Shown: in pieces, positions 22,676 through 32,610 of the stretch
Layout: the number at the start of each line of letters is the position of its first letter
How positions within the stretch are numbered: position 1 is the first letter of the stretch
From: Neodiprion pinetum
Lineage: Eukaryota > Arthropoda > Insecta > Hymenoptera > Diprionidae
Length of the DNA stretch: 64,000 bases
Assembly: GCF_021155775.2 (NCBI RefSeq)
Contig: NC_060232.1
Coordinates: 17,739,922-17,803,921, forward strand
Direction of reading: 5' to 3'
Notes under the pieces: model-generated
Told to the model about the DNA's origin: nothing
The model's input: only the letters and a program-made list of their open reading frames with translations
The model's database searches: none
Position numbers and translations under genes: made by a program

Positions 22676-25342
22676 TTAAATTACTTGGGAGTGTTGTTCA
22701 TCCGGTGGCCGTCGAATTGTACCATAGCATATTCTAGTGACTATATTGGACCTACCGAGTAATCTGTTCAACCAGTCGAGGAATTTCGTGTGCGGTAATA
22801 CGTCCGTATAATCTCCCGAGCGTGAAATACGAACTGACTTCACAGCCGCTCGTTGAAGGGCGAATTTGAGATTCTCGAGTTCTTTGAATATGTGCTCGGC
22901 GTTGGTTTCGTCGTAGTATCGCTTTGTAATAACAATACAATAAATTTTATTGGACCCATACGGAGTCACCGCAATTTGTCCAATTTTTAATTTCCGGTCT
23001 TCAATTGTTTGTCTGTCTACCCTTCCTGAATCGGCGAGTAGTTTTCCAATTAAGGTAGATATCTCTCCATCCGCAAAGATGAAATAGAATAGATTATTGG
23101 GTTCGTACGTTAGGCATTCTCGCGAGCCTATTATCGTACTAGTTCTTTCTCTAGATTTTCCTCGGTCAGGATCCTCTTCACTGGATGATTCCGGTGAGGA
23201 CGACGTGATCGAGGACGACGTCGTGTCCTTTGATCCTATTATAATGGGGTCATCGGGAAAAGTTATGAATTTGCTTTTATTCCCGCTAGAATTATCGGGA
23301 AGCGAAGCACGTGGTAACGCACGTGGTCGGTACGGTCTAGATCTTGCAGCCAGGGCTGCATCGTTGCTGGGCAATGTCCATCTCACCGTGTGGCGGGGAG
23401 CGGGCAGTAGAGAGGTCCGAGCGGGCTGTGAAAAGTCGGGTTTGCGCTCGAGTCCAGCGGCCATACTTGTCTTGGGCCTCTCTCTCGCACTCACTCGCGA
23501 CATACACTCTCTATCAACTGGTGGCTCATGGCTCTCGTCGTCCGCCTCCGTTCCTTCTTCTACCGTGCGTGATGATGTCTTCTCTCCCGCACTCAGCCGC
23601 CGTACTATTTCCTTGTCCGATGGTGACTTGAACTTATTTTCTAACGCTTTTAAGCGGCTGGCAAGCTCGGCATCTCCGGCGATGTCGTCGAAAGGGTCTT
23701 GTTCTTGGAGAATCGTCCGGGCCTCCTCTTCTACCTCATCCGCCTCCGCCAGATGATCAGGCCAATCAAAATCTGTTTTGTCAGGCCCGTTTTTGGGGTC
23801 GCGGGAGGATTCGGTGTGATGTCGCTCCTCCAAACGCCTTAATGAGTCGTTAAATTTGTTAATTGAGTCTTCAAGGGTTGCTGTTACCGTCTTCGTGCTA
23901 TCTGCTTCCGATTCCTTCGTGCTTCCATCAGAATCGTTGCTAGGGGTGGTGAGCGTGACCGTGATTGCAGCAGACCTCTGTTCAGACGTCACGCTTGCGT
24001 ACTCCGATGAAGACGCTGTTTCATGGGGACCTTCGAGGGGCTTGACCTCTACGGGGGGTGAAGGCTTCGGCCTTTTCGGAGGAAGTAACGGTAAGGGCAA
24101 CATACTGCGATGCAGACGCTGTATGAGTGGCCCTGAGCTTTCCGATTCGCATCCGGGGGTTTTCGCGGCGGTGGGAGGTGGGCGCCTCGCTGGTCTTGTA
24201 ACGACCTTCCCGCGTGTGCGTCTCGCCACCAGGCCGGAGCTCTCCGAGCTTCCCTCACCCCTTCCAGGTACCGTTGGTACTGCCGGCACGCTGCGTAGAC
24301 GCGATCGTGTGCGCGCTGCTACGATTGATGCATCGGCCTTAGACGGGCCAGCTGATGTCCCAGATGTCGACGCTTCCATGCTACACGTCGGGCCTTTACG
24401 TGTACCAGAAGGTTTTGAAGATAAAGGCAAAACTTGAGCTTCCCGAGTGACGTTCGGCTCTACGTCCCAATCACTTACAGACGAGATTATCATCGGGTTT
24501 ACGGGATGACGGGAGAGTGCATCGGCATTTACATTTCCGCGCTTTGGCTTATGTTTGAATTCATAACCGTATTTACACAATCTAATTTTCCGTTGACTGA
24601 GAATTCTGCCTGGATCGAGCGTAGAACGCATCCATTTGAGAGGCTCGTGATCGCTTACGAGCTTAAATTTCTTTCCATACAGATATGTGGAGAAATGTTC
24701 TATTGAATCGATTATAGCCAGACACTCTTGTTCCGTAATTCCGTAATTCTTTTCAGCATCAGAGAAAATTCTGAAATGATAAGCGATTGGTAGATCAAGG
24801 CCATCGTGAATCTGTGACAACACTGCTCCGAGTGAAAATTTCGAGGCTTCGGTCGTCAAGATGAACTGTTTGCACAAGTCGGGATACTGCAAAATCGGTT
24901 TTTGACACAGTGCTTTGCGAAGCTTGCGATAGCTGTTTTTCTGCTTCCGCTCCCATACAAATGTTTTTCCCTTTTTGAGCGAGTCGGACAAGGGTTTTGA
25001 TCTGGCAGCGAAAACAGGAATAAATCGACGGTAATAATCGGCAAGTCCCAGAAATTGGCGCACGTTTTTCTGTGTTCTTGGGCGCTGAAATTTACGCACT
25101 GCCTCTAGTTTCTTCGGGTCCATGCGCAACCCATCGCGGCTAACGATCTGTCCGACATACGGGATTTTGCTACGCAAGAACTCGCATTTGTCCGGCTCGA
25201 GGACGAGGTTAGCATCCTTGAGACGTTGCATAACACGACGGATTTTCATTTGATGTTCCTCGAGAGTTGCCGCAAACACAACAATAGCGTCGAGATACAC
25301 GAACAGCTCCGTGCCCTGCAATCCGATCAGGACCCGATCCAT
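22676..25342 (-). CDS. pol: pol ORF: RT thumb, RNase H, long linker and macrodomain
   Basis: An open frame of 888 residues. Residues 1-60: end of the RT palm (the YxDD box reads YLDA, so one catalytic Asp is gone) and thumb (YVGQIVSRDGLRMD, LGLADYYRRFI). Residues about 85-270: RNase H (LTTEASKFSLGAVL, LVSDHEPLKWM, NADALSRHP). Residues about 285-735: a Pro, Ser, Glu-rich linker without a fold I recognise. Residues about 740-875: a macrodomain resembling OARD1/TARG1, with KIGQIAVTPYGSNKIYCIVI, ITKRYYDE, and an SGDYTDVL loop that aligns with the GCGLD loop. The ORF stops just before the integrase zinc domain. The macrodomain position between RNase H and integrase is unusual. Confidence 0.85.
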   Translation of the reverse strand: MDRVLIGLQGTELFVYLDAIVVFAATLEEHQMKIRRVMQRLKDANLVLEPDKCEFLRSKIPYVGQIVSRDGLRMDPKKLEAVRKFQRPRTQKNVRQFLGLADYYRRFIPVFAARSKPLSDSLKKGKTFVWERKQKNSYRKLRKALCQKPILQYPDLCKQFILTTEASKFSLGAVLSQIHDGLDLPIAYHFRIFSDAEKNYGITEQECLAIIDSIEHFSTYLYGKKFKLVSDHEPLKWMRSTLDPGRILSQRKIRLCKYGYEFKHKPKRGNVNADALSRHPVNPMIISSVSDWDVEPNVTREAQVLPLSSKPSGTRKGPTCSMEASTSGTSAGPSKADASIVAARTRSRLRSVPAVPTVPGRGEGSSESSGLVARRTRGKVVTRPARRPPPTAAKTPGCESESSGPLIQRLHRSMLPLPLLPPKRPKPSPPVEVKPLEGPHETASSSEYASVTSEQRSAAITVTLTTPSNDSDGSTKESEADSTKTVTATLEDSINKFNDSLRRLEERHHTESSRDPKNGPDKTDFDWPDHLAEADEVEEEARTILQEQDPFDDIAGDAELASRLKALENKFKSPSDKEIVRRLSAGEKTSSRTVEEGTEADDESHEPPVDRECMSRVSARERPKTSMAAGLERKPDFSQPARTSLLPAPRHTVRWTLPSNDAALAARSRPYRPRALPRASLPDNSSGNKSKFITFPDDPIIIGSKDTTSSSITSSSPESSSEEDPDRGKSRERTSTIIGSRECLTYEPNNLFYFIFADGEISTLIGKLLADSGRVDRQTIEDRKLKIGQIAVTPYGSNKIYCIVITKRYYDETNAEHIFKELENLKFALQRAAVKSVRISRSGDYTDVLPHTKFLDWLNRLLGRSNIVTRICYGTIRRPPDEQHSQVI

Positions 25343-25839
25343 CAGGCGTTAAAAGGTCGCGGGCGCATTTTTGAGACCCTCGGGCATGCGAGCGTACTCA
25401 TAATGCCCGTTACTTGTGGAAAACGCTGTCTTTGGACCGTAGCTCCGATCCATCGGGATCTGCTGGAAACCGCTCGCTAAATCGAACATCGAAAACTAGC
25501 TTTTCCCAGCTGTTCGAGAATTTCTATCATATTTGGGAGGGGATACGCGTCGGAAATTGTCTTCTCGTTCAATTTACGAAAATCGATGACCATGCGCATC
25601 CGAGGATTACCTTGAAAACCGAGTTTTTCAGGAACGACCCAGACCGGCGAGTTATACGGGGAGCGTGAATGAACGATTATTCCCTCCCTTAGCTTTTTCT
25701 CAACTTGCCGTTCCAGTTCCGACTGATACACCACAGGAAATCTGTATTGTTTCGCGTTTACCGGCAGCTCATCCGACGTCGGGATTCGATGGTGAACTTG
25801 ATCCGTGCACCGCAGTCTATCGCCTGGTAGCTTATACAT
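25343..25839 (-). pseudogene. pol: pol: N-terminal half of reverse transcriptase
   Basis: The frame at 25477-25839 has HHRIPTSDE, REGIIVHSRSPYNSPVWVV and DFRKLNEKTISDAYPLP, the fingers and first palm blocks of Ty3/gypsy RT. A frame change near 25480 moves the motif A region into another frame, and a stop near 25348 lies just before the next ORF opens at 25342. RT would copy the element RNA; this copy cannot. Confidence 0.9.
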
Positions 25840-25929
25840 GTGAGGGTATTCCTCGATGAGACTTATAACATGTGCGCGCTCTACCTCGTTAAGCCTAACT
25901 AATCACAATGATTTAATTATGGCTTCTAT

Positions 25930-26610
25930 TCAATCCGTCGGCGGAGTAGTCTCTACGCCACTACCGTCGGAGCTTTCTCCGCTCCAATAGCCATCTTCCC
26001 GATAATGCTCGAAGTCTTCGAGTTCCTGAGGCTCGATTTCTAATTCGATGTCGTCGAATAGCGTGTTTATTGCTAAGACGTAGCACGATCCTCCCGAAGG
26101 TGCAGCGATACTTTCTCCGATAAATACACCCGGTTGAGTTACGACTTGCGGTAAGTATCCCTCCTTTAAATTCGCGTTTTTCAAAGGGATGCTTATTTGT
26201 TCACTCGTACGCGCGCGCAATTTATAAATTCGTTTATCCGAGGTGATTCTTGCTGCTAACACGCGCTTTGTTGGTTCCGTGTCGGAAGGCGGTGAGCCTA
26301 CGAAAGGCTTGGGTCGGATAGGATCACTGGTGGTGACTAAGGTGTTGTGATAAAACGAAATTTCAGGTTTTTCCGCGAAAAAATACGGTTTACCGATTAA
26401 CGCGTCGCTTTTCAGTGTCAGGTTTCGTAACACATGAAATATAGCTGGTCTTTCGGAAATATGAAAGACAACTGAGCCGAGTGTCGCAATATCCGATTCC
26501 TCTAAGCCTGTTACCCATATTTCATCGTCAGTATTTACAATTATGTCTTGATTGAGGGCACTAAGGTCAATTAACCTAGCCGAGGAACCCGTGTCAAGAA
26601 AGAATTTTCA
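25930..26610 (-). pseudogene. pol: pol: retroviral-type aspartic protease region
   Basis: FLDTGSSARLI near 26590 supplies the DTGS catalytic site, and the frame continues without a stop through DEIWVTGLEES and HISERPAIF to the segment 25930-26433 with LIGKPYFF. It ends in an acidic tail. It lies between gag and RT as expected. Protease would release gag and pol products. A stop separates it from the RT piece. Confidence 0.8.
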
Positions 26611-26645
26611 CTTCTCGTTACGAAGTTCGGGGGGAGTCAATTCGA

Positions 26646-26939
26646 CTACTGGGCTCTCCTCGTCGGTGGGGGTCCAGAGGACGAGGCATCGTTCTCCAGG
26701 AACCTCACTGACTTTTGGCTTTCTCGGGGTCGACTCGATTCGCTTGCTCCAGTCGGGCCCGCAGGGGAATCCGCCCGGTGAGCCCCAGGGCAGTCTAAAG
26801 ACTTCCTTTGCGGGGAGCGCCCCGGAGAAGACCGACGCTTCAACGGCCAGCACGGGCAACCCCTGTTTTCTTTACAGCAATATTTATATCCGCAAGTTGT
26901 TGCTCACGGTTATCAGGCGTTTGCGCAGGTTTTAAAATT
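26646..26939 (-). other. Degenerate gag 3' end, possible zinc-knuckle remnant
   Basis: At the end of gag a second frame reads YKYCCKENRGC, which resembles a damaged CCHC knuckle, and then a basic Ser/Pro-rich tail (to 26646). Frame usage suggests gag and protease were once joined by a frameshift, but decay prevents a firm statement. Confidence 0.35.
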
Positions 26940-27697
26940 CCGGAAGCCGGTTGTGGTGACTGGCTTCGATAAGTAGATGACTGTCTATTTTCCCAAGCCG
27001 TGGGCGACGGAGTTCGAGAGTCATAGCGAGCGTAAAGAACACGCGCTGATTCGTCCTGACTCGAGTCATTCACTTTCCGTCGGCTACCTCGAAGCGCGAG
27101 TTTTTCAGCGATTTTAAAGGCTGCTCCGAGTGTTTCCGGCTCGCGCAAATCTACCACGGTTCCGATATGGGTAGGCAACTCGTTTATGAATGAACCTAAC
27201 GCGATGTGAGGTAGCGGGTCCCACTTTAACTCTGGCGGAGCGACGCCAAAATATGATCTGAACGCGCTTCTTCCCCCGCTCAGCAATAATCGTACCTTAT
27301 AGTAGAATTGCCCGACGGATTGATCGCGTTTCATCCGGATCGTCGATAGTGCCTCTGTATAGTAGTCATAGGTGTTTCTGCGGGCGAGGCGATTCTTCAA
27401 CAATTTCACCAACCCGGCCACGGTCTCGACTCTCTCGCCGTAAACGCAGTTTCGCGCCTCGTCGCGTAGTCGCGACATTATTGCGCTGATGTACTGCACT
27501 TCTGCCGCGGCCGGCACGAACGTGGACGCGTTTTGAATATCCTGCAGAAAGTCCCTCAAGGGCATGTTTTTCCCGTCGGACGCGGGGATATTCGCAAAAT
27601 TGTTTTGGATTGCTAAATTTTCCACCATTGTGGTAACGCTGGCGACCAATTCGGCCGTCACATCGGCGGCCTCTCTGGCCGGAGCGTGGTCAGGCAT
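26840..27697 (-). CDS. gag: gag: errantivirus capsid/nucleocapsid precursor
   Basis: A 285-residue intact frame, start ATG at 27697, about 170 bp inside the primer site. Residues 50-210 (LRDFLQDIQNAS, IMSRLRDEARNCV, LKNRLARRNTYDYY, FINELPTHIG) fit the capsid domain of insect gypsy Gag, predicted mainly helical. The C-terminus is basic and Ser/Pro-rich; an intact CCHC knuckle is not seen in this frame. Gag packages element RNA. It is the least damaged element gene besides the macrodomain ORF. Confidence 0.85.
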   Translation of the reverse strand: MPDHAPAREAADVTAELVASVTTMVENLAIQNNFANIPASDGKNMPLRDFLQDIQNASTFVPAAAEVQYISAIMSRLRDEARNCVYGERVETVAGLVKLLKNRLARRNTYDYYTEALSTIRMKRDQSVGQFYYKVRLLLSGGRSAFRSYFGVAPPELKWDPLPHIALGSFINELPTHIGTVVDLREPETLGAAFKIAEKLALRGSRRKVNDSSQDESARVLYARYDSRTPSPTAWENRQSSTYRSQSPQPASGILKPAQTPDNREQQLADINIAVKKTGVARAGR

Positions 27698-27711
27698 TTT
27701 GACAAGTTTGA

Positions 27712-27724
27712 GGGGGGGGGGGGG
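27712..27724 (+). repeat. Poly-G tract (13 G) in gag leader
   Basis: A homopolymer 15 bases upstream of the gag start codon; a poly-C leader on the coding strand. Confidence 0.9.
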
Positions 27725-27865
27725 AGGGAGATCGAAAAGGATAAGTGGTTCTTTTACTTATAGTTCGACTCCCTTGTTATGGCACACGAGTAAATTCCAA
27801 AAATTATAATTCAAATTTCCAAATTATATCCTAGATTCCAATTCCCAAGGAAAAATCACCTCGCC

Positions 27866-27883
27866 ATCCCACTTCTGACACCA
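27866..27883 (-). promoter_or_regulatory. Primer-binding site, tRNA-Leu type
   Basis: The minus strand reads TGGTGTCAGAAGTGGGAT, complementary with one mismatch to a tRNA-Leu 3' end as I recall it, 8 bp from the LTR end. Confidence 0.75.
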
Positions 27884-27891
27884 GTTTAGTC

Positions 27892-28701
27892 TCTCACATG
27901 CGGAGCGGTCTCGCACGCGACGACTCAACCCTCCAGTTTTCCGCAGAGGTTTATATTTATTCTTCTCATGGGTCGGTAGGCGATCGTCCTTTACAGGGCG
28001 ATCCCTGGGAAATGGGTTGGAGGATTCAATTATATTGTACTAAAATGTTTATGGAAAGCAAGCTTTTAATGATAATAATGCAAATGAAATAGCAATCGAG
28101 AGAAATGCGGGATGAGGAAGTTCTGATCACTCTTATCTCTACACAACTTGAATAAGTTCGTGGCAGGACTTGAAGCACTTGTTTCTAACTTCGAGGGCTG
28201 ACGCCGCGACGCGAGACGCTTTTGAATTTCGCTTGTGAAACTAGAGGGGTTCCCGTTCTAATTGTCGGAGATTCTAAGTCTGATACTCCTCACGCAACAG
28301 CCTCGGAGGAGCCGGGTTCCGTAGAGGTCGTTCTCAGCTATCTCTAACGGGACTGACCTCGCTCGCTCGTCCGACACGCCTTGGAGCATCGGACAGCGAG
28401 CGAGGTTTATGCTGACTATGCTATTTGAAACAAAGGCTTGCCCTGCGACATCATTCCTTGAAGCGCGTGATCTCGTGCTCACCTCATCCCAGTGTTGATT
28501 TCACCCGGGATCTGGAGGGCGCGGAGACGCTGACGTTGCAACGGTCTACTACGCCGTTGCGCTTTGGTCGTGCCACGAACTGTTTTATAAAAATGATTAA
28601 TTATATGAATGTAATTTTGAATTTACGGCTATGCTTTCTCGTCTGTAAAGCGATATTAATAATTAATGACATTGGTAGACATACGTGCGGCGTTCGTGAA
28701 A
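27892..28701 (-). repeat. 5' LTR of errantivirus
   Basis: Minus strand from TTTCACGAACGCCGC to GCATGTGAGA. It aligns with the 3' LTR at both ends and through the GAGACGCTGACGTTGCAACG block. The ends have lost the TG...CA seen in the other copy. It would carry the promoter and poly(A) site. Confidence 0.85.
28361..28401 (-). other. Stem-loop in LTR (5' copy)
   Basis: Same stem as at 17890-17930, with one base change in the stem. It is kept while flanking bases differ, which hints at an RNA function. Confidence 0.65.
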
Positions 28702-29367
28702 TTAGCACAACTTTTTTTCTGATCATATATGATCCAATACCAGTCTACCGGTTAAGACTGAACACATAAATGAATGCTTCATTTTCAAACTGCTGCATAT
28801 TCCAAATCGGTCTGCCATAGCACGTTCTATCGCCAATTATAGTTTTGATTTTATGGTGGCGATCTACATCCTGATAATGATCCATATCTCCACTTGCTGA
28901 TCCTTTTCTTGCGACTCCCGAAGTTTCGATATTTCAAGATATTTATCGTTTTCACATATGTAGTTGAATATCTTCGAAAAAGATTGACTGTTGTGAATCA
29001 CAATATCCGTCAACATTGTGAACGAAAAAATACCGGTGAATACTGAATTTATTTGAAATATATCATTTTTGGGCTGTTATTAATGTAATTATATAAAATC
29101 AGGTACTGTTCAATAATTATGCAATTATCTCATTACAGGATATCCTTTTTCCACAGGCGTTGATGTACCGTCTATCGACTAACATTTATTGACATGAATT
29201 ATGATCCCTATTTTTATTCATCAGCTCTAAAATATCTTAAAATCTTCGTTTTCCTCACTTACATGCTCTGATTCACACGAACTAATAATATATCAAATAC
29301 ATATTCATCCATCCATTCAGTCATTCACTCATTCTACACATGAATAATGGACAACAGGGGTATATGG
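28702..29367. other. AT-rich spacer
   Basis: No coding signal seen; TCATTCATTC-like short repeats near 29320. Confidence 0.6.
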
Positions 29368-29371
29368 TTAA

Positions 29372-30177
29372 CCCTCCGCCGGTTATCCATGACGATATCG
29401 TCATATCTGACTTTGGCATATCCTGGTATCTCGGGAGGGCGAAGTGGATGCGGCTTGGGACCTGCACCTAAAAAAACTTCACGGTGGTATACGCTCACAC
29501 GCGCAAACACGTTAGCATGCGTTAGGACCCTGCGAAGTTATGATCGCTCGAAGTTCGAAAGTGAACGAATTCGTCACCCATAGCCGGCGACGTCAGTTTT
29601 TTCGACTTTTGAGATACGTATAAAATCCACATTTTCTCTTTGAAAATCGAAGTTTCTGACCCTATTTCTCAAGTTTACCTAAATAGTATGTTATGATATT
29701 GTTGTGGGAACTGTTTTTTTACCTTGCTCGAGGTTATTCACACGAGCAAAGCGAGTCTGAACTGTCCTATAACATGTCAACATTCATTTTCTCACTAATA
29801 AATTACGTATTTTTGCGACAAAAACATTGTGTCTTCAGAAATACTTCAATTTTATGCAAAATTTCTCCTTTCGCAATAGCCCATTTTCAGGTGGTGAAAT
29901 GAATCGGTTTTTTGAAACCGAGCCCAATGTGATAAGGTTTTTTTGAAAGACCATAAAATCAAGAATAAATCCCTGGAATATTTTTTCTTAATAGATATTT
30001 GGGTTCCAGATATCGATTTTTTAGTAAAATGGTCGAATTTACTCGTCTTGCATTGTTCATAAATTTCCATTTATTAATTTGTGAAACATTTTAAAATACA
30101 AACTAATGGAATATTGAGATGATACCCAAAACTGGTTCCCTGAATTTTTTGGGAATTTTCGGATATTCCGAATTGGG
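29372..30177. mobile_element. Candidate piggyBac-like MITE with TTAA flanks
   Basis: TTAA at 29368-29371 is followed by CCCTCCGCCGGTTATCC; GGG at 30175-30177 is followed by TTAA at 30178-30181, and the reverse end reads CCCAATTCGGAATATCC. Ten of 17 terminal bases agree. A palindromic ATGACGATATCGTCAT with a GGATA(A/G)CCG flank lies just inside the left end and again, inverted, just outside the right end. No transposase. The boundary is not certain. Confidence 0.4.
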
Positions 30178-30295
30178 TTAAAAATAGCTGATGACGATAT
30201 CGTCATGGATAGCCGAGAGTACCCCGCCAGGGACGCGTTTCCTAGAGATTTCCTTCAGTTATGTGCCCTTGTGATAGACGACGACACTGGAACTT

Positions 30296-31236
30296 ATGGA
30301 GGAGCAGCGAGTGAGTGACGGAGACATGAAAACGGCGATAGCGGACGAGCTACACAGACCAGCCCGCCGCAACTACCCTCGACGTTATGTGGATATACGC
30401 GCGTTGAACGAGACTTGGCAAGCTGATCTTGTTGCTTTGTCGGCATACTCATCTGTCAATAAGGGATATAAATTCATGCTAACAATTATCGATATATTTT
30501 CGAAATTTGCGTGGACTGTGCCAATTACGAGTAAAAATGTCAAAGACGTTACAGCCGCTATGAAATCTGCACTGGCTCAGGGTCGAGTGCCCAAACACTT
30601 ACACGTTAATCAGGGTAAAGAATTTTACAACAGTGAATTCAATGCTCTGATGAAACATTATAAGATCAACATGTACTTAACTTCCAATAATTGAAAGGCA
30701 TCGATATGTGAACGTTTCAACCGAACGTTAAAAAATAAAATCTGGAAGCACTTCACAATTCAAGGCTCTCACAACTGAATCAACAATTCACTTGATTTAA
30801 TTGAATCTTACAATGATACTCAACGTCGCACAATTAAAATGGAACCGAAAAGCGTCACAGCGGCTAACGAAAAAGAATTGTATCGGAGTGTGTACAATCC
30901 GTGTCAAATGAAAAGAAGCAAACTAAAGCGAACATGTAAAGTCGGCGGTAAAGTTTGAGTCAGCAAGTATAAAAATGCCTTGAAAAGCCTAACTATACAA
31001 CGGAAATATTCACCGTGAATGAGGTGAAAAATACCAATCCACTCACATACAAACTAACCGATTATCAGAATCAACCCATTGAAGGCGGTTTCTACGCGAA
31101 GGAACTCACTAAAGTGCAATATCCCGACAGCTACCTGGTGGAAAAGGTATTACGGAAACGTGGGAATCACCTGTACGTGGAATAGTTGGGATTTGACAGT
31201 TCACACAATAGTTGAATGAATAAATCAGACATATAA
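30296..31236 (+). pseudogene. Polinton integrase, copy 2
   Basis: The first 132 residues are open: RRNYPRRYVDIRALNETWQADLV (first catalytic Asp in QADLV), LTIIDIFSKFAW and LHVNQGKEFYN, where the second catalytic Asp is replaced by Asn. A TGA at about 30693 stops the frame. Beyond it, in shifting frames, an ERFNRTLK-type region, QMKR basic segment and the chromodomain (SYLVEKVLRKRG) follow to a TAA at 31234-31236. The order matches the fragment at 6196-6860, so the two complement each other in content but neither is functional. Confidence 0.87.
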
Positions 31237-31871
31237 CAAAAGATTATAACAATAAAAAAATTCAACACATTCAGATTAGTATTTTTAAAGCTTTTTTTCT
31301 CTCACTCAAACTCTGCACAAAATATCACTACTATCAGAGGCATAGACTCGGTACTCTTTTTATTTTGTACACAAAAACAACCTTAGAAAATAATAATATT
31401 GTTCACAACCACCTTGTGGAAACCAATAAACACGTTAACTCATGCCAGTCGCGCGCCACAGCGGACAGCACCCACTACGTCACGCGCGCCGCTAACGCCA
31501 CCCACGCAGACACGCCTGTCCCGCAATCGGCTCGCGTGGTTTCCCGCTGTCAAAGTGGAGCCGCGGCTGGGATATGAGACCAACGATCTCACCCATCTTC
31601 AGGACAACTTTGGTCTCACCAACATTGAACCAAAAACTGCACCCAAGGTTTACCGTCACGTTGCACCTCCAGTACGCTACATTCTTTCGACAGAACGCAG
31701 GTTTTTTTTGGATTACTGCATGATGGGATCATCCACTCGGGCACCAGCCAGCTCAACCAAAGGGACAGGCTCCTATAATCCTCCAGCCCCTTGGGTACTA
31801 CACCCCTTGGACTTCTCTTCAAGGCCTCTGACCAGGCCACCCAGCATACTGCTCTCTCTCTCTGGGAAGTC

Positions 31872-32268
31872 CGACGAGCCAGTGCTGCCAGAAAGCGGGT
31901 AAAAAGTACCCCTTCCCTAGCAGCTTGCGCGCATCTCACACAACGTCAGCGGTGTACGTCGGTGTGTCGGAATGGCGACGGAAGCCGAACGATGCCGAGT
32001 CAGCTGACAAATCGAGGGGAAATGTTCCCCTACCAAGCAATGAAGAGAGCGCACACACACAACGTCACACAGCTGTGTTGTGTGTGTGCGCTCTCTTCAT
32101 TGCTTGGTAGGGGAACATTTCCCCTCGATTTGTCAGCTGACTCGGCATCGTTCGGCTTCCGTCGCCATCCCGACACACCGACGTGCACCGTTGACGTTGT
32201 GTGAAATCATGCGCGGGATCTGTGGAAGGGGTACTTTTTACCCGCTTTCTGGCAGCACTGCGACGAGC
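31872..32268. repeat. 8-bp target duplication of the hAT-like MITE
   Basis: CGACGAGC is present at 31872-31879 and again at 32261-32268, directly bordering the palindrome. Eight bases is the hAT target-duplication length. Confidence 0.75.
31880..32260. mobile_element. hAT-like foldback MITE, 381 bp, near-perfect palindrome
   Basis: It begins CAGTGCTGCCAGAAAGCGGG and ends with the inverse. The arms 31880-32062 and 32078-32260 (183 bp each) mirror around a 15-base loop with no net insertion or deletion; the inner 120 bp is close to identical and the outer part has scattered changes. No ORF of its own. CAG ends and the 8-bp duplication fit hAT. Confidence 0.85.
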
Positions 32269-32610
32269 CAGAATAACTTCGCCGAGATTCAACCGCACCA
32301 TCGCAGCGGCTCTGTCGCCGTTCGTGGCGTCACTACCCACTTACACTACAGTGGCGACTCAGACAACACAGTCGAATAGTGAGTGGGAATCGTCACGACC
32401 AATGACCAGACCTAAGAATCGCCGTCCTCCTAAGCCGCGCGCCGCCTACTTCACCGTAGAGCTACTACACGCCACCACCAAGCACCACAACTATCAGTCG
32501 TCCCTCCTCTTCACTTCAGCCTCCACCGCGATACCAGAGGACCACGACAACCCCTTCCATCACGTGGAAACCAAATATCAAATAACTTATACATATGTAA
32601 AATAAATGAA

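Larger units (their letters stand above)
16946..28701 (-). mobile_element. Endogenous errantivirus (Ty3/gypsy with env), defective
   Basis: The minus-strand order is 5' LTR (27892-28701), tRNA-type primer site, gag, protease, RT/RNase H, long linker with macrodomain, integrase remnant, env with furin site and membrane anchor, zinc-finger accessory ORF, polypurine tract, 3' LTR (16946-18230). This is the errantivirus plan plus two unusual parts. The element is GC-richer than its surroundings. The LTR copies differ at many positions, so it is old. Breaks include the RT catalytic box, the integrase core deletion and several stops. No clear target duplication is visible at the borders. Confidence 0.9.
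31365..32605 (+). other. GC-richer insert of unknown origin between Polinton genes
   Basis: Long plus-strand frames (31399-31902 and 32201-32605) are interrupted by the hAT-like MITE at 31880. The frame on the left, in one phase, and the frame on the right appear to meet across the MITE at a shared GACGAGCC. The text is rich in Thr, Ser and Arg. I recognise no domain. It may be a fragment of another mobile element. Confidence 0.35.

Noticed and set aside
23097..24437. Plus-strand frames opposite the pol linker
   Set aside because: These are shadows of the open pol frame and the linker composition keeps them open by chance.
16946..28701. Target-site duplication of the errantivirus
   Set aside because: Flanking bases at the two outer LTR ends do not match over 4-6 bases as I read them.
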